A DNA stretch of 64,000 nt from Aerococcus christensenii (lineage in GTDB: Bacteria; Bacillota; Bacilli; Lactobacillales; Aerococcaceae): assembly GCF_001543105.1 (NCBI RefSeq), contig NZ_CP014159.1, forward strand, positions 1,116,001-1,180,000. The letters are read 5' to 3'. How positions within the stretch are numbered: the stretch's first letter is position 1; every line of letters starts with the position of its first letter. Both the position numbers and the translations under genes were made by a program. Shown here in pieces: positions 7,310 through 15,448 of this stretch. The notes below the pieces were generated by a model that ran no database searches, was not told the origin of the DNA, and saw only the letters and a program-made list of their open reading frames with translations.

Positions 7310-9730
7310 ATGTTAGTCTCCTATAAATGGTTAAACGAATATGTGGATATAAAAGATATTGAAGTAGAAGATTTGGCTGATTTGATGTCTCGAACTGGCT
7401 TAGAGGTTGAAGGTATCGAACAGTTTGGAAAAGATTTGAAAAAAGTGGTAGTTGGTCACACCCTAAAGGTAGAAGATCATCCAGATGCGAGTCATCTACA
7501 CGTCTGCCAGGTAGATGTAGGGGAAGAAGACCCTCTACAAATTGTATGTGGGGCACCGAATATTGCAGAAAATCAAAAGGTGATTGTCGCTTTACCGAAT
7601 TCACGGGTAGCTGGCAATATAAAAATTAAAAAAGGTAAATTACGTGGCGTCGTTTCTCAAGGAATGATCTGTTCCTTACAAGAAATTGGCATTCCTGAAA
7701 ATGTGGTGCCTAAGGCTTATGCGGATGGCATTATGGTTTTACCAGAAGATGCCCCTGTTGGAGAAGATATCAAAACTTACTTGGGCTTAGAGGATCCTAT
7801 CTTAGATATTGATATTACGCCTAACCGTGCAGATGCTTTATCGCTTCGAGGGGTTGCTCATGAAGTGGGTGCAATCTATGATCGAAAAGTTACTTTTCCA
7901 ACTTCTCCAGAAGAAGTGGAAGGAAACTTGAAGGATGAAGTGGAGTTAAAAGTAGAAGATACGACACTTTTCCCTGAATACAATGCTTTCTTGGTAAAAA
8001 ATGTCAAAGTTCAACCTAGCCCACTCAAAATTCAAATGCGATTGATGAAGGAAGGAATTCGTCCAATCAATAATGTGGTGGACGCAACGAACTATGTCCT
8101 CTTAGAATATGGACAACCTCTCCACGCTTTTGACTACGATAAGTTGAAGAGCAAGGTGATTGCCCCCCGTTTAGCCCGCAAAGGGGAAACGTTAGTGACT
8201 TTGGATGGAATTGAACGTCAACTCACCTCTCATGACTTGGTGATTACAGCAGGGGATGAACCTGTGGCTTTAGCGGGTATTATGGGCGGCTTAGAGACAG
8301 AGGTTGATGAGCATACGACTACCGTAATGATTGAAGCCGCTCAATTTGAAGGCGGACACATCAGAAAAACAGCGCGTCGTTTATCCTTACACAGTGAGTC
8401 CAGTTTGCGTAATGAACGTGGAGTAAACAAGGCCACGATTGCAGAAGCAGGCGCTTATGCTGCACGTTTAATGGAAGAATGGGCAGGGGGGCATAGAGTC
8501 CCAGGAAAGACCCAGCACTCTGTAGTAGATACGGCGCCTGTTCAGGTTCAATCTGATCTCGCCTATATTAACCGCATGCTGGGCATGACTTTAACTTACG
8601 AAGAAATGTTAGAATGCTTCCGTAAATTAGGCTTCCCTGTTGAAGGCACAGCAGAAAACTTTACGGTTTCTGTGCCTGCAAGACGGTGGGATATTCACAT
8701 TCCTGCTGACTTAGTGGAAGAAGTCGCTCGCATTTATGGTTATGATAAATTACCTTCTCACTTGCCAGCTATTCCACCAGTAAATCTAGGTTTGAATGCA
8801 TGGCAAAGATTTGTACGTCAATCTTCTCGCTGCTTAGAAGCTTTAGGATTTAATCAAGTGATTGCTTATAGCTTAACCAGTGAAAACAAGGTGAAAGTCC
8901 TCCAATCACATCCTCATGAGTCGGTTGTTTTAGATTTTCCAATGAGTGATGACCGGAAGCTATTAAGAACGAACTTATTAACGACCTTGCTGGATATTGC
9001 TCAATACAATATTAATCGAAATGTAAAAAATGTTCAGATTTATGAAGTAGGTCGTGTATTCTATGCAGATCAAATAGAAGATGGACTTCCAAAAGAAGAA
9101 AGCCATGCGGCAGGTCTTTGGACAGGAAATATCAGTGAAAAAGGCTGGCAAGAAGATGCCATTCCTGTTGACTTCTATGCAATGAAGGGTGCTGTTGAAG
9201 AATTTCTTGAACAAATGAATTGTTTAGATGAGATGACTTTCCAAGCAGCGCATGATCTTCCAGATACTCATCCTGGACGCACTGCGATTATCCGAATTGG
9301 GGATAAAGAAGTCGGCTACTTAGCTCAATTGCATCCTCAAACAGCTAAAGCTTATAATTTAGCAGCAAATACCTTTGTTTTTGAAGTTAATATGGAAGCT
9401 ATCTTTGCTTTGCCAGAAAAAGAAGTTGTTCAAAAGCCTCTTCCTAAATATCCAAGCGTTGCGCGTGATATTGCTTTAGTGGTGAAGGAAGAAGTAACGA
9501 ATGAAGAGATTTGTCAAATGATTCGCCAATCCAGCAAAGCTTATCTCACCCATATTAAACTCTTTGATATTTATCGTGGAAAAGGAATTGAAGAAGGATA
9601 TAAATCAATGGCTTATCAATTAACCTATCAAAATCCTGAAGCTACTTTGGTAGATGATGAAGTCAATACAGATTTTGAAAAAATCAAAGACGGGCTACGT
9701 GACCAATTGTCAGCGGTCATTCGTGACTAA
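7310..9730 (+). CDS. pheT: Phenylalanyl-tRNA synthetase beta subunit
   Basis: 806 residues, the tRNA-binding and editing subunit partnering PheS. Domains in order are an EMAP/OB tRNA-binding domain (about 40-150), the B3/B4 editing domain (about 210-390, RPINNVVDATNYV), B5 (about 405-475), the catalytic-like core (SLTSENKV, LRTNLLTTLLD) and a C-terminal FDX-ACB anticodon-binding domain (about 713-806, KYPSVARDIALVV). The length is normal for the bacterial enzyme. It is co-transcribed with pheS and closed by a terminator. Confidence 0.97.
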   Translation: MLVSYKWLNEYVDIKDIEVEDLADLMSRTGLEVEGIEQFGKDLKKVVVGHTLKVEDHPDASHLHVCQVDVGEEDPLQIVCGAPNIAENQKVIVALPNSRVAGNIKIKKGKLRGVVSQGMICSLQEIGIPENVVPKAYADGIMVLPEDAPVGEDIKTYLGLEDPILDIDITPNRADALSLRGVAHEVGAIYDRKVTFPTSPEEVEGNLKDEVELKVEDTTLFPEYNAFLVKNVKVQPSPLKIQMRLMKEGIRPINNVVDATNYVLLEYGQPLHAFDYDKLKSKVIAPRLARKGETLVTLDGIERQLTSHDLVITAGDEPVALAGIMGGLETEVDEHTTTVMIEAAQFEGGHIRKTARRLSLHSESSLRNERGVNKATIAEAGAYAARLMEEWAGGHRVPGKTQHSVVDTAPVQVQSDLAYINRMLGMTLTYEEMLECFRKLGFPVEGTAENFTVSVPARRWDIHIPADLVEEVARIYGYDKLPSHLPAIPPVNLGLNAWQRFVRQSSRCLEALGFNQVIAYSLTSENKVKVLQSHPHESVVLDFPMSDDRKLLRTNLLTTLLDIAQYNINRNVKNVQIYEVGRVFYADQIEDGLPKEESHAAGLWTGNISEKGWQEDAIPVDFYAMKGAVEEFLEQMNCLDEMTFQAAHDLPDTHPGRTAIIRIGDKEVGYLAQLHPQTAKAYNLAANTFVFEVNMEAIFALPEKEVVQKPLPKYPSVARDIALVVKEEVTNEEICQMIRQSSKAYLTHIKLFDIYRGKGIEEGYKSMAYQLTYQNPEATLVDDEVNTDFEKIKDGLRDQLSAVIRD

Positions 9731-9753
9731 TTAAGAAATATTTGAAGAATGAG

Positions 9754-9799
9754 AGATGGTGTTGCTTCCTAAAATTGAGAGGCAAGGCCATCTTTTTTG
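9754..9799 (+). terminator. Terminator after pheT
   Basis: AGATGG...CCATCT stem extended by GU pairs (TTGCTTC with GAGGCAA), then TTTTTT. Confidence 0.8.
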
Positions 9800-9863
9800 C
9801 TTTTTAGATGGAGTAAGAAGGTAATCATACAAAGAAAAGATGACAAGGAATGTTAAGATAAAG

Positions 9864-9892
9864 TTGATCTTATTTTATTTTTTCGATAATAT
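9864..9892 (+). promoter_or_regulatory. Promoter of the alanine/glycine symporter gene
   Basis: -35 TTGATC (9864-9869), 17 bp, -10 TAATAT (9887-9892). Confidence 0.5.
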
Positions 9893-9927
9893 GATGAAGT
9901 TGTTAAGATGAAAAAGGAGGATGTTTT

Positions 9928-11346
9928 GTGACAGAAACGATATTAAATACCATCACACCGATTAGTGATTTCTTATATTATCCAATTTTAGTGGCTCTTT
10001 TATTAGGAATTGGCCTCTATTTTACAGTGAAGACGCAATTCGTTCAGGTGAGCGAATTTAAAGATGCGATTTCTGTTATCATGGAGAAACCCGAAGAAGA
10101 AGGTTCTGTTTCTTCTTTCCAAGCTTTAATGGTTTCTACAGCTTCACGAGTAGGGACAGGGAACATTGTTGGCGTATCTACTGCGATTTGTTTGGGAGGA
10201 TATGGAGCGGTTTTTTGGATGTGGGTAGTGGCTTTAATTGGAGGCGCTTCGGCTTTCATTGAATCTACTTTAGCTCAAATTTATAAGAAACGCGGAATCG
10301 GCAATTCTTGTTATGGTGGTCCTTCCTACTATATTGAAACAGCTCTCAATAAGAGATGGTTAGGTATTATTTTTTCAATTTTTTTGATTTTAACGTATGC
10401 GATAGGTTTTAATATGTTAGCGGCTTACAACGTGCAAGATGCTTTCAAGGTGTATTCTTTTTACCATGAGACATATACTCCGTTAATTATTGGCGCCCTT
10501 TTAGCTGCAGTTACCGCCTTTTGTATTTTTGGAGGGGGTAAGCGCATTATTAAATTTACGACATTTTTAGTGCCTTTTATGGGAATTATTTATGTAGTTG
10601 TAGCACTTATTATGATTCTTTTTAATATTACTTTTTTACCAACTGTCTTCAAATTCATTATGCAAGACGCTTTTAATTTTAAAGCTATTTTCTCTGGAAT
10701 TGCAGGATCAAGTATGATGTTTGGAATTAAGCGGGGCCTTTTTTCAAATGAAGCCGGGATCGGTTCGGCGCCAAATGCGGCAGCTTCAGCCCATATTTCT
10801 CATCCGGTCAAACAAGGGTTGGTACAGATGATTTCTGTGTTTATTGATACCTTACTTATCTGTTCAGCGACCGCTTTCATGTGTTTGTGTTCAGGCATTG
10901 CACCAAGTGCTGAATTATCTGGAGCAGCTTATGTCCAAGTGGCCTTTTCTACCTTGTTTGGACATTATGGAAACTTCTTTATCACTCTTTCTTTAATGTT
11001 ATTTGGTTTTACAACAGTTATTGGCAACCTTTTCTATGTTGATAATAATATTGCTTACATTTTTAGAGGAATGCCTCGCCGAGGATTTATGTTAGTCTAT
11101 CGGGCACTTGCAGTGTTAGTGATTTTTGTTGGTTCGCTTCAACAAGCAGATCTAGCTTGGGGAACAGCAGATTTGCTGATGGCTTTGATGGCCTTGATTA
11201 ACTTACCAGCTATCTTGATTTTGAGTAAGGTTGCTTTAAGAGCTCTTGATGATTATAGGCAACAAGCCAAACAAGGCAAAAATCCTGTCTTTAAGGCCCA
11301 AAATATAGGAATGGATGATCAGAAGCTCGATTTTTGGAAAGATTAA
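9928..11346 (+). CDS. Sodium:alanine/glycine symporter (AGCS family)
   Basis: A 472-residue polytopic membrane protein of the AgcS/AlsT family, importing alanine or glycine with sodium. Family hallmarks are visible: ASRVGTGNIVGV (about 71-82), GGYGAVFWMWVVALIG with the following FIESTLAQIY, the GIKRGLFSNEAGIGSAPNAAA loop, and roughly ten hydrophobic segments. It starts at GTG 9928, placed 7 nt after AAGGAGG; the ATG at 9921 is out of frame. It is a single-gene unit with its own promoter. Whether the cargo is Ala, Gly or Gln cannot be decided. Confidence 0.9.
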   Translation: MTETILNTITPISDFLYYPILVALLLGIGLYFTVKTQFVQVSEFKDAISVIMEKPEEEGSVSSFQALMVSTASRVGTGNIVGVSTAICLGGYGAVFWMWVVALIGGASAFIESTLAQIYKKRGIGNSCYGGPSYYIETALNKRWLGIIFSIFLILTYAIGFNMLAAYNVQDAFKVYSFYHETYTPLIIGALLAAVTAFCIFGGGKRIIKFTTFLVPFMGIIYVVVALIMILFNITFLPTVFKFIMQDAFNFKAIFSGIAGSSMMFGIKRGLFSNEAGIGSAPNAAASAHISHPVKQGLVQMISVFIDTLLICSATAFMCLCSGIAPSAELSGAAYVQVAFSTLFGHYGNFFITLSLMLFGFTTVIGNLFYVDNNIAYIFRGMPRRGFMLVYRALAVLVIFVGSLQQADLAWGTADLLMALMALINLPAILILSKVALRALDDYRQQAKQGKNPVFKAQNIGMDDQKLDFWKD

Positions 11347-11404
11347 GTTCTTTAGTACAATTTTTGAACGCCTGTGCGAAATATTTTTAGTCAGTAATTT
11401 TTTG

Positions 11405-11413
11405 TGGTAGAAT
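11405..11413 (+). promoter_or_regulatory. Extended -10 promoter of pta
   Basis: TGgTAGAAT 35 nt before the start codon. The -35 is weak. Confidence 0.45.
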
Positions 11414-11447
11414 CTATCTAGAATAAGATTTGGAGGTAAATCGCAAA

Positions 11448-12446
11448 ATGGCTTTATTTGATGATTTGAAAGCAAAAATCAAAAATGAAAATGTTCGTAT
11501 TGTTTTCCCTGAGGCAACAGATGTTCGTATTCAAGGAGCAGCTGCTCGTTTGAAAGCTGATCAATTAGTAGAACCTCTATTAATTGGAAATCCAGAGCAA
11601 GTAAAAGAAGAAGCAAAGAAAAACGGCATTGATTTAGAAGGAATTCAAATTCTTGATCCTGAAAATTATGAAGATTTTGATAAAATGGTAGGAGCTTTTG
11701 TAGAACGGCGTAAAGGCAAAGCTACGGAAGAAAAAGCACGTGAATTATTGAAAGACGTCAATTATTTCGGAACAATGTTAGTTTACTTAGGTTTATGTGA
11801 TGGATTAGTTTCCGGCGCTTGTCACGCAACAGGTGATACTGTGCGTCCCGCTTTGCAAATTATTAAAACAAAAGCTGGCGTCCACAATGTTTCTGGTGCT
11901 TTCTTATTAAGTCGTCCAAAAGAAGATGGCAGTGAAGAGAAGTACATGATGGGGGACTGCGCGATTACCATTAATCCAGATGCTCCAACTTTAGCTGAAA
12001 TTGGGATTGTAACAGGACATACCGCTAAAATGTTTGGTGTAGAACCAAATATTGCTTTCCTCAGCTTCTCTACCAAGGGCTCTGCTTCTTCACCAGAACA
12101 AGAAAAAGCCGCAGAAGCTGCGAAATTAGCTCAAGAACAAGCCCCAGCAGACTTTAATGTAGATGGCGAAATGCAATTAGATGCTGCTTTAGTTCCATCT
12201 GTTGGTCAAGCAAAGGCTCCAGGGTCTAAGGTCGCTGGACATGCTAAAGTTTTGATCTTCCCTGAAATTCAATCTGGGAACATTGGTTACAAGATTGCTC
12301 AACGCTTTGGCGGATTTGAAGCCATTGGACCTATCTTACAAGGCATGGCTAAACCTGTGAATGACCTTTCACGGGGATGCAATGAAGAAGACGCTTATAA
12401 ATTGGCCATCGTTACAGCTAATCAATTCTTAGCAGGTAAAGAATAA
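11448..12446 (+). CDS. pta: Phosphate acetyltransferase
   Basis: 332 residues. It converts acetyl-CoA and phosphate to acetyl phosphate, the step before acetate kinase in ATP-yielding acetate formation. Visible are VFPEATDVRIQGAA at the N-terminus, SGACHATGDTVRPALQIIKT, the GDCAITINPD active-site region and SFSTKGSASSPE. ATG at 11448 is chosen because GGAGGT (11432-11437) lies 10 nt ahead; an upstream in-frame TTG at 11430 overlaps that site. Length matches the short Firmicutes Pta. It is a single gene closed by a terminator; ackA is not in the window. Confidence 0.95.
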   Translation: MALFDDLKAKIKNENVRIVFPEATDVRIQGAAARLKADQLVEPLLIGNPEQVKEEAKKNGIDLEGIQILDPENYEDFDKMVGAFVERRKGKATEEKARELLKDVNYFGTMLVYLGLCDGLVSGACHATGDTVRPALQIIKTKAGVHNVSGAFLLSRPKEDGSEEKYMMGDCAITINPDAPTLAEIGIVTGHTAKMFGVEPNIAFLSFSTKGSASSPEQEKAAEAAKLAQEQAPADFNVDGEMQLDAALVPSVGQAKAPGSKVAGHAKVLIFPEIQSGNIGYKIAQRFGGFEAIGPILQGMAKPVNDLSRGCNEEDAYKLAIVTANQFLAGKE

Positions 12447-12465
12447 ATTTTATTATGAGTCACTG

Positions 12466-12494
12466 AAAGGTAGCTTTGAAGAGCTACCTTTTTT
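12466..12494 (+). terminator. Terminator after pta
   Basis: Perfect 9-bp stem AAGGTAGCT/AGCTACCTT (12467-12475 with 12482-12490), then T's. Confidence 0.85.
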
Positions 12495-12561
12495 GTTGGC
12501 ATGAAGCTTAGTTTTTTCATGCAATAGAAATTCTTTTTGAAAAAGGTTGCTTTGTGAAGAG

Positions 12562-12590
12562 TTGACATTGCTATAAAAAAAATATAAAAT
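12562..12590 (+). promoter_or_regulatory. Promoter of rny
   Basis: Consensus -35 TTGACA (12562-12567), 17 bp, -10 TAAAAT (12585-12590). Confidence 0.75.
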
Positions 12591-12660
12591 TTAACTATAT
12601 GCTTTGTTTTTAAAATTTTCATTTTAAGAAAAAAGTAAGTAATTATACGGAGGTGAAACT

Positions 12661-14232
12661 ATGGGTTTTAATACAATTGCCTTCGTTATTGTTACTTTAA
12701 TTGTTGGCCTCTTTGCTGGTAGTCTAATGGGCTATAAACGGCGTCAAAAAGTAGAAGAAGAGGAACGTAGCGAAGCACAACTGACTGCGAAAGGCATTAT
12801 TATAAAAGCCAATCAAGATGCAGAAGCAAAACGTAAAGAAATTCTTCTAAATGCCAAAGAAAAAGCACAAGATTATCGAAATAAAGTGGAAGACGAATTA
12901 ATAGAACGTCGTCAAGAAATATCCGTTAAAGAACAAAGACTCTTTCAAAGAGAAGAAAGTTTGGATCGTCGAGAGACTGTCTTAACGAATAAAGAGAACG
13001 ATCAATTATCTAAGGAACAATCTTTACAAGATCGTTTGAAAAATGTTTCAGTGAAAGAAGAAAAAGCGGATAGCCTCATTCAAGAACGACAATCTGAAAT
13101 TGAAAAAATTTCTAGAATGACGCAAGAAGAGGCTTCTCGTTTAATTCTTAAAGAAACGGAAGAAAATTTATCGAATGACATTGCTATTCGAATTCGAAAT
13201 GCTGAGGAAGAATACCGTGAGAAAGCACATAAACTTGCAACCTCTATTATTTTGCAAGCGATTGAGACCTCTGCTGCAGATACAGTGGCAGATTCTTCTA
13301 TTACGCGTATTGATCTCCCAAATGAAGATATGAAGGGACGAATTATCGGGAAGGACGGTCGGAACATAAAAACCATCGAAGCACTTACTGGGATTGATTT
13401 AATTATTGATGATACTCCAGAAACGGTTGTGTTGAGTGGTTTTGATCCGATTCGAAGAGAAATTGCTCGGATTTCTTTAGAAAGTTTAATGAAAGATGGG
13501 CGTATTCATCCCGCTAAAATCGAAGAAGCAGTGGATCGGGCACATAAGACGATGGACACTAAAATCCGGGATATTGGTGAAGAAACAACCTTTGATTTAG
13601 GAATTCATGATATGCATCCTGATTTAATCAAATTTATTGGCCGGTTAAATTATCGCACGTCTTATGGACAAAATGTCTTAAATCACAGCATTGAAGTCGC
13701 GCGTTTGGCAGGAATTATTGCTGCTGAATTAGGGGAAGATGAATTGACCGCCAAACGTGCTGGGTTACTTCATGATATCGGAAAGTCTGTGGACCATGAA
13801 GTGGAAGGGACCCACGTTGAAATCGGCGTGGAACTTGCTCGGAAGTATGGGGAACCAGAAACGGTGCTTAATGCAATTGCTGCTCATCATGGGGACGTTG
13901 AATCTGCATCGATCACAGCTATTGTTGTTCAAGTGGCTGATGCTTTGTCTGCTGCTCGTCCGGGAGCAAGAAGTGAGTCTTTAGAGAATTATATTCAACG
14001 CTTGAGAAGTTTGGAAGCTTTAGCTAATGAATTTCCAGGAGTTAAGAAGACTTATGCTATTCAAGCCGGTCGTGAAATTCGCGTGATTGTTCAACCAGAT
14101 AAAGTGGATGATTTAGGAATTATCAAGCTGTCTCATGATATTTCTAAGCGTGTCGAAGATGAATTGGACTATCCTGGTCAAATTAAAGTAACGGTAATTC
14201 GGGAAAACCGATCCGTAGATTATGCAAGATAA
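12661..14232 (+). CDS. rny: Ribonuclease Y
   Basis: 523 residues, a membrane-anchored endoribonuclease that initiates mRNA turnover in Gram-positive bacteria. In order: an N-terminal transmembrane helix (about 4-22), a long charged coiled coil (about 25-200), a KH RNA-binding domain ([14 protein letters not shown], about 224-237) and an HD phosphohydrolase domain with the HDIGKS motif (about 370) and AAHHGD. The length is typical. ATG follows CGGAGGTG. It has its own strong promoter and a terminator. Confidence 0.96.
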   Translation: MGFNTIAFVIVTLIVGLFAGSLMGYKRRQKVEEEERSEAQLTAKGIIIKANQDAEAKRKEILLNAKEKAQDYRNKVEDELIERRQEISVKEQRLFQREESLDRRETVLTNKENDQLSKEQSLQDRLKNVSVKEEKADSLIQERQSEIEKISRMTQEEASRLILKETEENLSNDIAIRIRNAEEEYREKAHKLATSIILQAIETSAADTVADSSITRIDLPNEDMKGRIIGKDGRNIKTIEALTGIDLIIDDTPETVVLSGFDPIRREIARISLESLMKDGRIHPAKIEEAVDRAHKTMDTKIRDIGEETTFDLGIHDMHPDLIKFIGRLNYRTSYGQNVLNHSIEVARLAGIIAAELGEDELTAKRAGLLHDIGKSVDHEVEGTHVEIGVELARKYGEPETVLNAIAAHHGDVESASITAIVVQVADALSAARPGARSESLENYIQRLRSLEALANEFPGVKKTYAIQAGREIRVIVQPDKVDDLGIIKLSHDISKRVEDELDYPGQIKVTVIRENRSVDYAR

Positions 14233-14265
14233 TGAAATTCTTTGTTAGCCCTTAGCTTGCAAAGA

Positions 14266-14302
14266 GAAAAAGCCATGTTCAAGAAATGAACATGGCTTTT
14301 AT
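14266..14302 (+). terminator. Terminator after rny
   Basis: Strong stem AAAGCCATGTTCA / TGAACATGGCTTT around the loop AGAAA, then T's. Confidence 0.85.
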
Positions 14303-14540
14303 TGATTTAAGAATATTTTGAACGATAAGTAGCAAAATTTATAAAAATAGCTAAGAGAATGCCTAATAAAAACAACGAACCATTTATGTCCACTGTTTAT
14401 TTTTCTTTTTTATTAGCCCTCGGGGTAGAACTTTTATTGGTAGGTGTTAAAAACTAATGGTAAATTGATTTTTAAATGAAAATCTACGCTTCGAAATCTT
14501 TGTTATATTATTACCTTAACAATCGTAAAAATACTATAAC
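14303..14540. other. A/T-rich spacer between rny and tRNA-Ser with two tiny overlapping hydrophobic ORFs
   Basis: No full gene is visible. Two very short open frames overlap on opposite strands. A + frame at 14386-14457 encodes 23 residues (MSTVYFSFLLALGVELLLVG...). A - frame at 14393-14307 starts at GTG and encodes 28 residues (...FLLGILLAIFINFATYRS...). Both look like single membrane segments, but neither has a good ribosome site. They may be a decayed gene or chance. Confidence 0.3.
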
Positions 14541-14627
14541 GGAGACGGTGGGATTCGAACCCACGTGCCGGTTTCCCGACAACTTGATTTCGAGTCAAGC
14601 GCGTTACGGCCTCTTCGCTACGTCTCC
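14541..14627 (-). tRNA. tRNA-Ser (anticodon CGA)
   Basis: Minus-strand 87-nt cloverleaf. The acceptor GGAGACG pairs with CGTCTCC. The anticodon stem CTTGA/TCAAG encloses the loop CTCGAAA (anticodon CGA, reading UCG). A long variable arm typical of tRNA-Ser is present, with a T arm containing GGGTTCGAATCCC. The 3' CCA is not encoded. It stands alone between rny and a phosphatase gene. Confidence 0.95.
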
Positions 14628-14669
14628 TTCAAGGTAACGTTATTATTATACTGTTTAGACCATTAAAAA

Positions 14670-15251
14670 TCAAGAATTTTTGAGAGGGTCGATAATTGTC
14701 TGAAGGCTTAGGCGACCTTCCTCCCAGATAAAATGAAAAATAAAACAATTACCAATAGGAGGAATATCTTGACAATATTGAGTGAGGAACTGGTAGATAA
14801 CAGAACCGTGAGAAACCATTAGCACTTTGGAAGGATCTGCTTGCTTTTCCAAAAAGGACAAAATCCCTTGAGTAATTCGTTCTTGAACGTGAGTGCCATC
14901 TTCTCCTCCGAAGGCAACAAAGTAGTCTTTTTTGGGGGGATTGTTCAAAGAAACGGTGACTTTTTTGCGAGATTTACTTTCTAAACTTCCATAGCCCCAT
15001 TCTCTTAAAAAGGTTTGTTTATGGACAGGGAGAGCATAGTCGGTAGCTAATTGAGCGGTTTGATAAGCGCGATCGAGGTCTGAACTCAGGATTTGATCAA
15101 AAGTGATCCCGTTCTTCTGAAAGTAAGCATGGGCAGCTTTGGCTTGGAGGATGCCTTCTTGGGTAAGGGGAGAATTACTCCAGCCTTGAATTCGATAAGA
15201 AACATTATATTCTGTTTGTCCGTGACGCATTAAGAATAATTCTTTTGACAT
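14670..15251 (-). CDS. Histidine phosphatase superfamily protein (phosphoglycerate mutase-like)
   Basis: 193 residues of the histidine-phosphatase fold. The phospho-accepting motif LMRHGQTEYN is at residues 7-16, an acidic region follows, and the second catalytic His sits in LMVSHGSVIYQF (about 147). The length and motif style match the cofactor-dependent mutase/GpmB-like or broad-specificity phosphatase branch rather than the glycolytic 230-250 residue GpmA. ATG at 15251 follows AAGGAG. It is a single gene on the minus strand, divergent from mutS. The substrate is unknown. Confidence 0.85.
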   Translation of the reverse strand: MSKELFLMRHGQTEYNVSYRIQGWSNSPLTQEGILQAKAAHAYFQKNGITFDQILSSDLDRAYQTAQLATDYALPVHKQTFLREWGYGSLESKSRKKVTVSLNNPPKKDYFVAFGGEDGTHVQERITQGILSFLEKQADPSKVLMVSHGSVIYQFLTQYCQDIPPIGNCFIFHFIWEEGRLSLQTIIDPLKNS

Positions 15252-15385
15252 GAGATACTCCTTGAAATTGTAATCTTCGCTAAGTTTAGCACTTTATGGA
15301 CAAGAAGTTAATCTTTTTAAGGCCTTTCTTTGAGAATCGATGGAAAAATTGACAAGAATTTAAGTGTAAAGCCCTTCAGGTTCTG

Positions 15386-15394
15386 TGATAAAAT
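15386..15394 (+). promoter_or_regulatory. Extended -10 promoter of the mutSL unit
   Basis: TGaTAAAAT about 55 nt before mutS. A consensus TTGACA at 15349 is too far away to be its -35. Confidence 0.4.
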
Positions 15395-15448
15395 AAAAGA
15401 GATGTCAAAAAGACAGGTGTTAAGAAGATTAGACAAGGATGAATGGAA

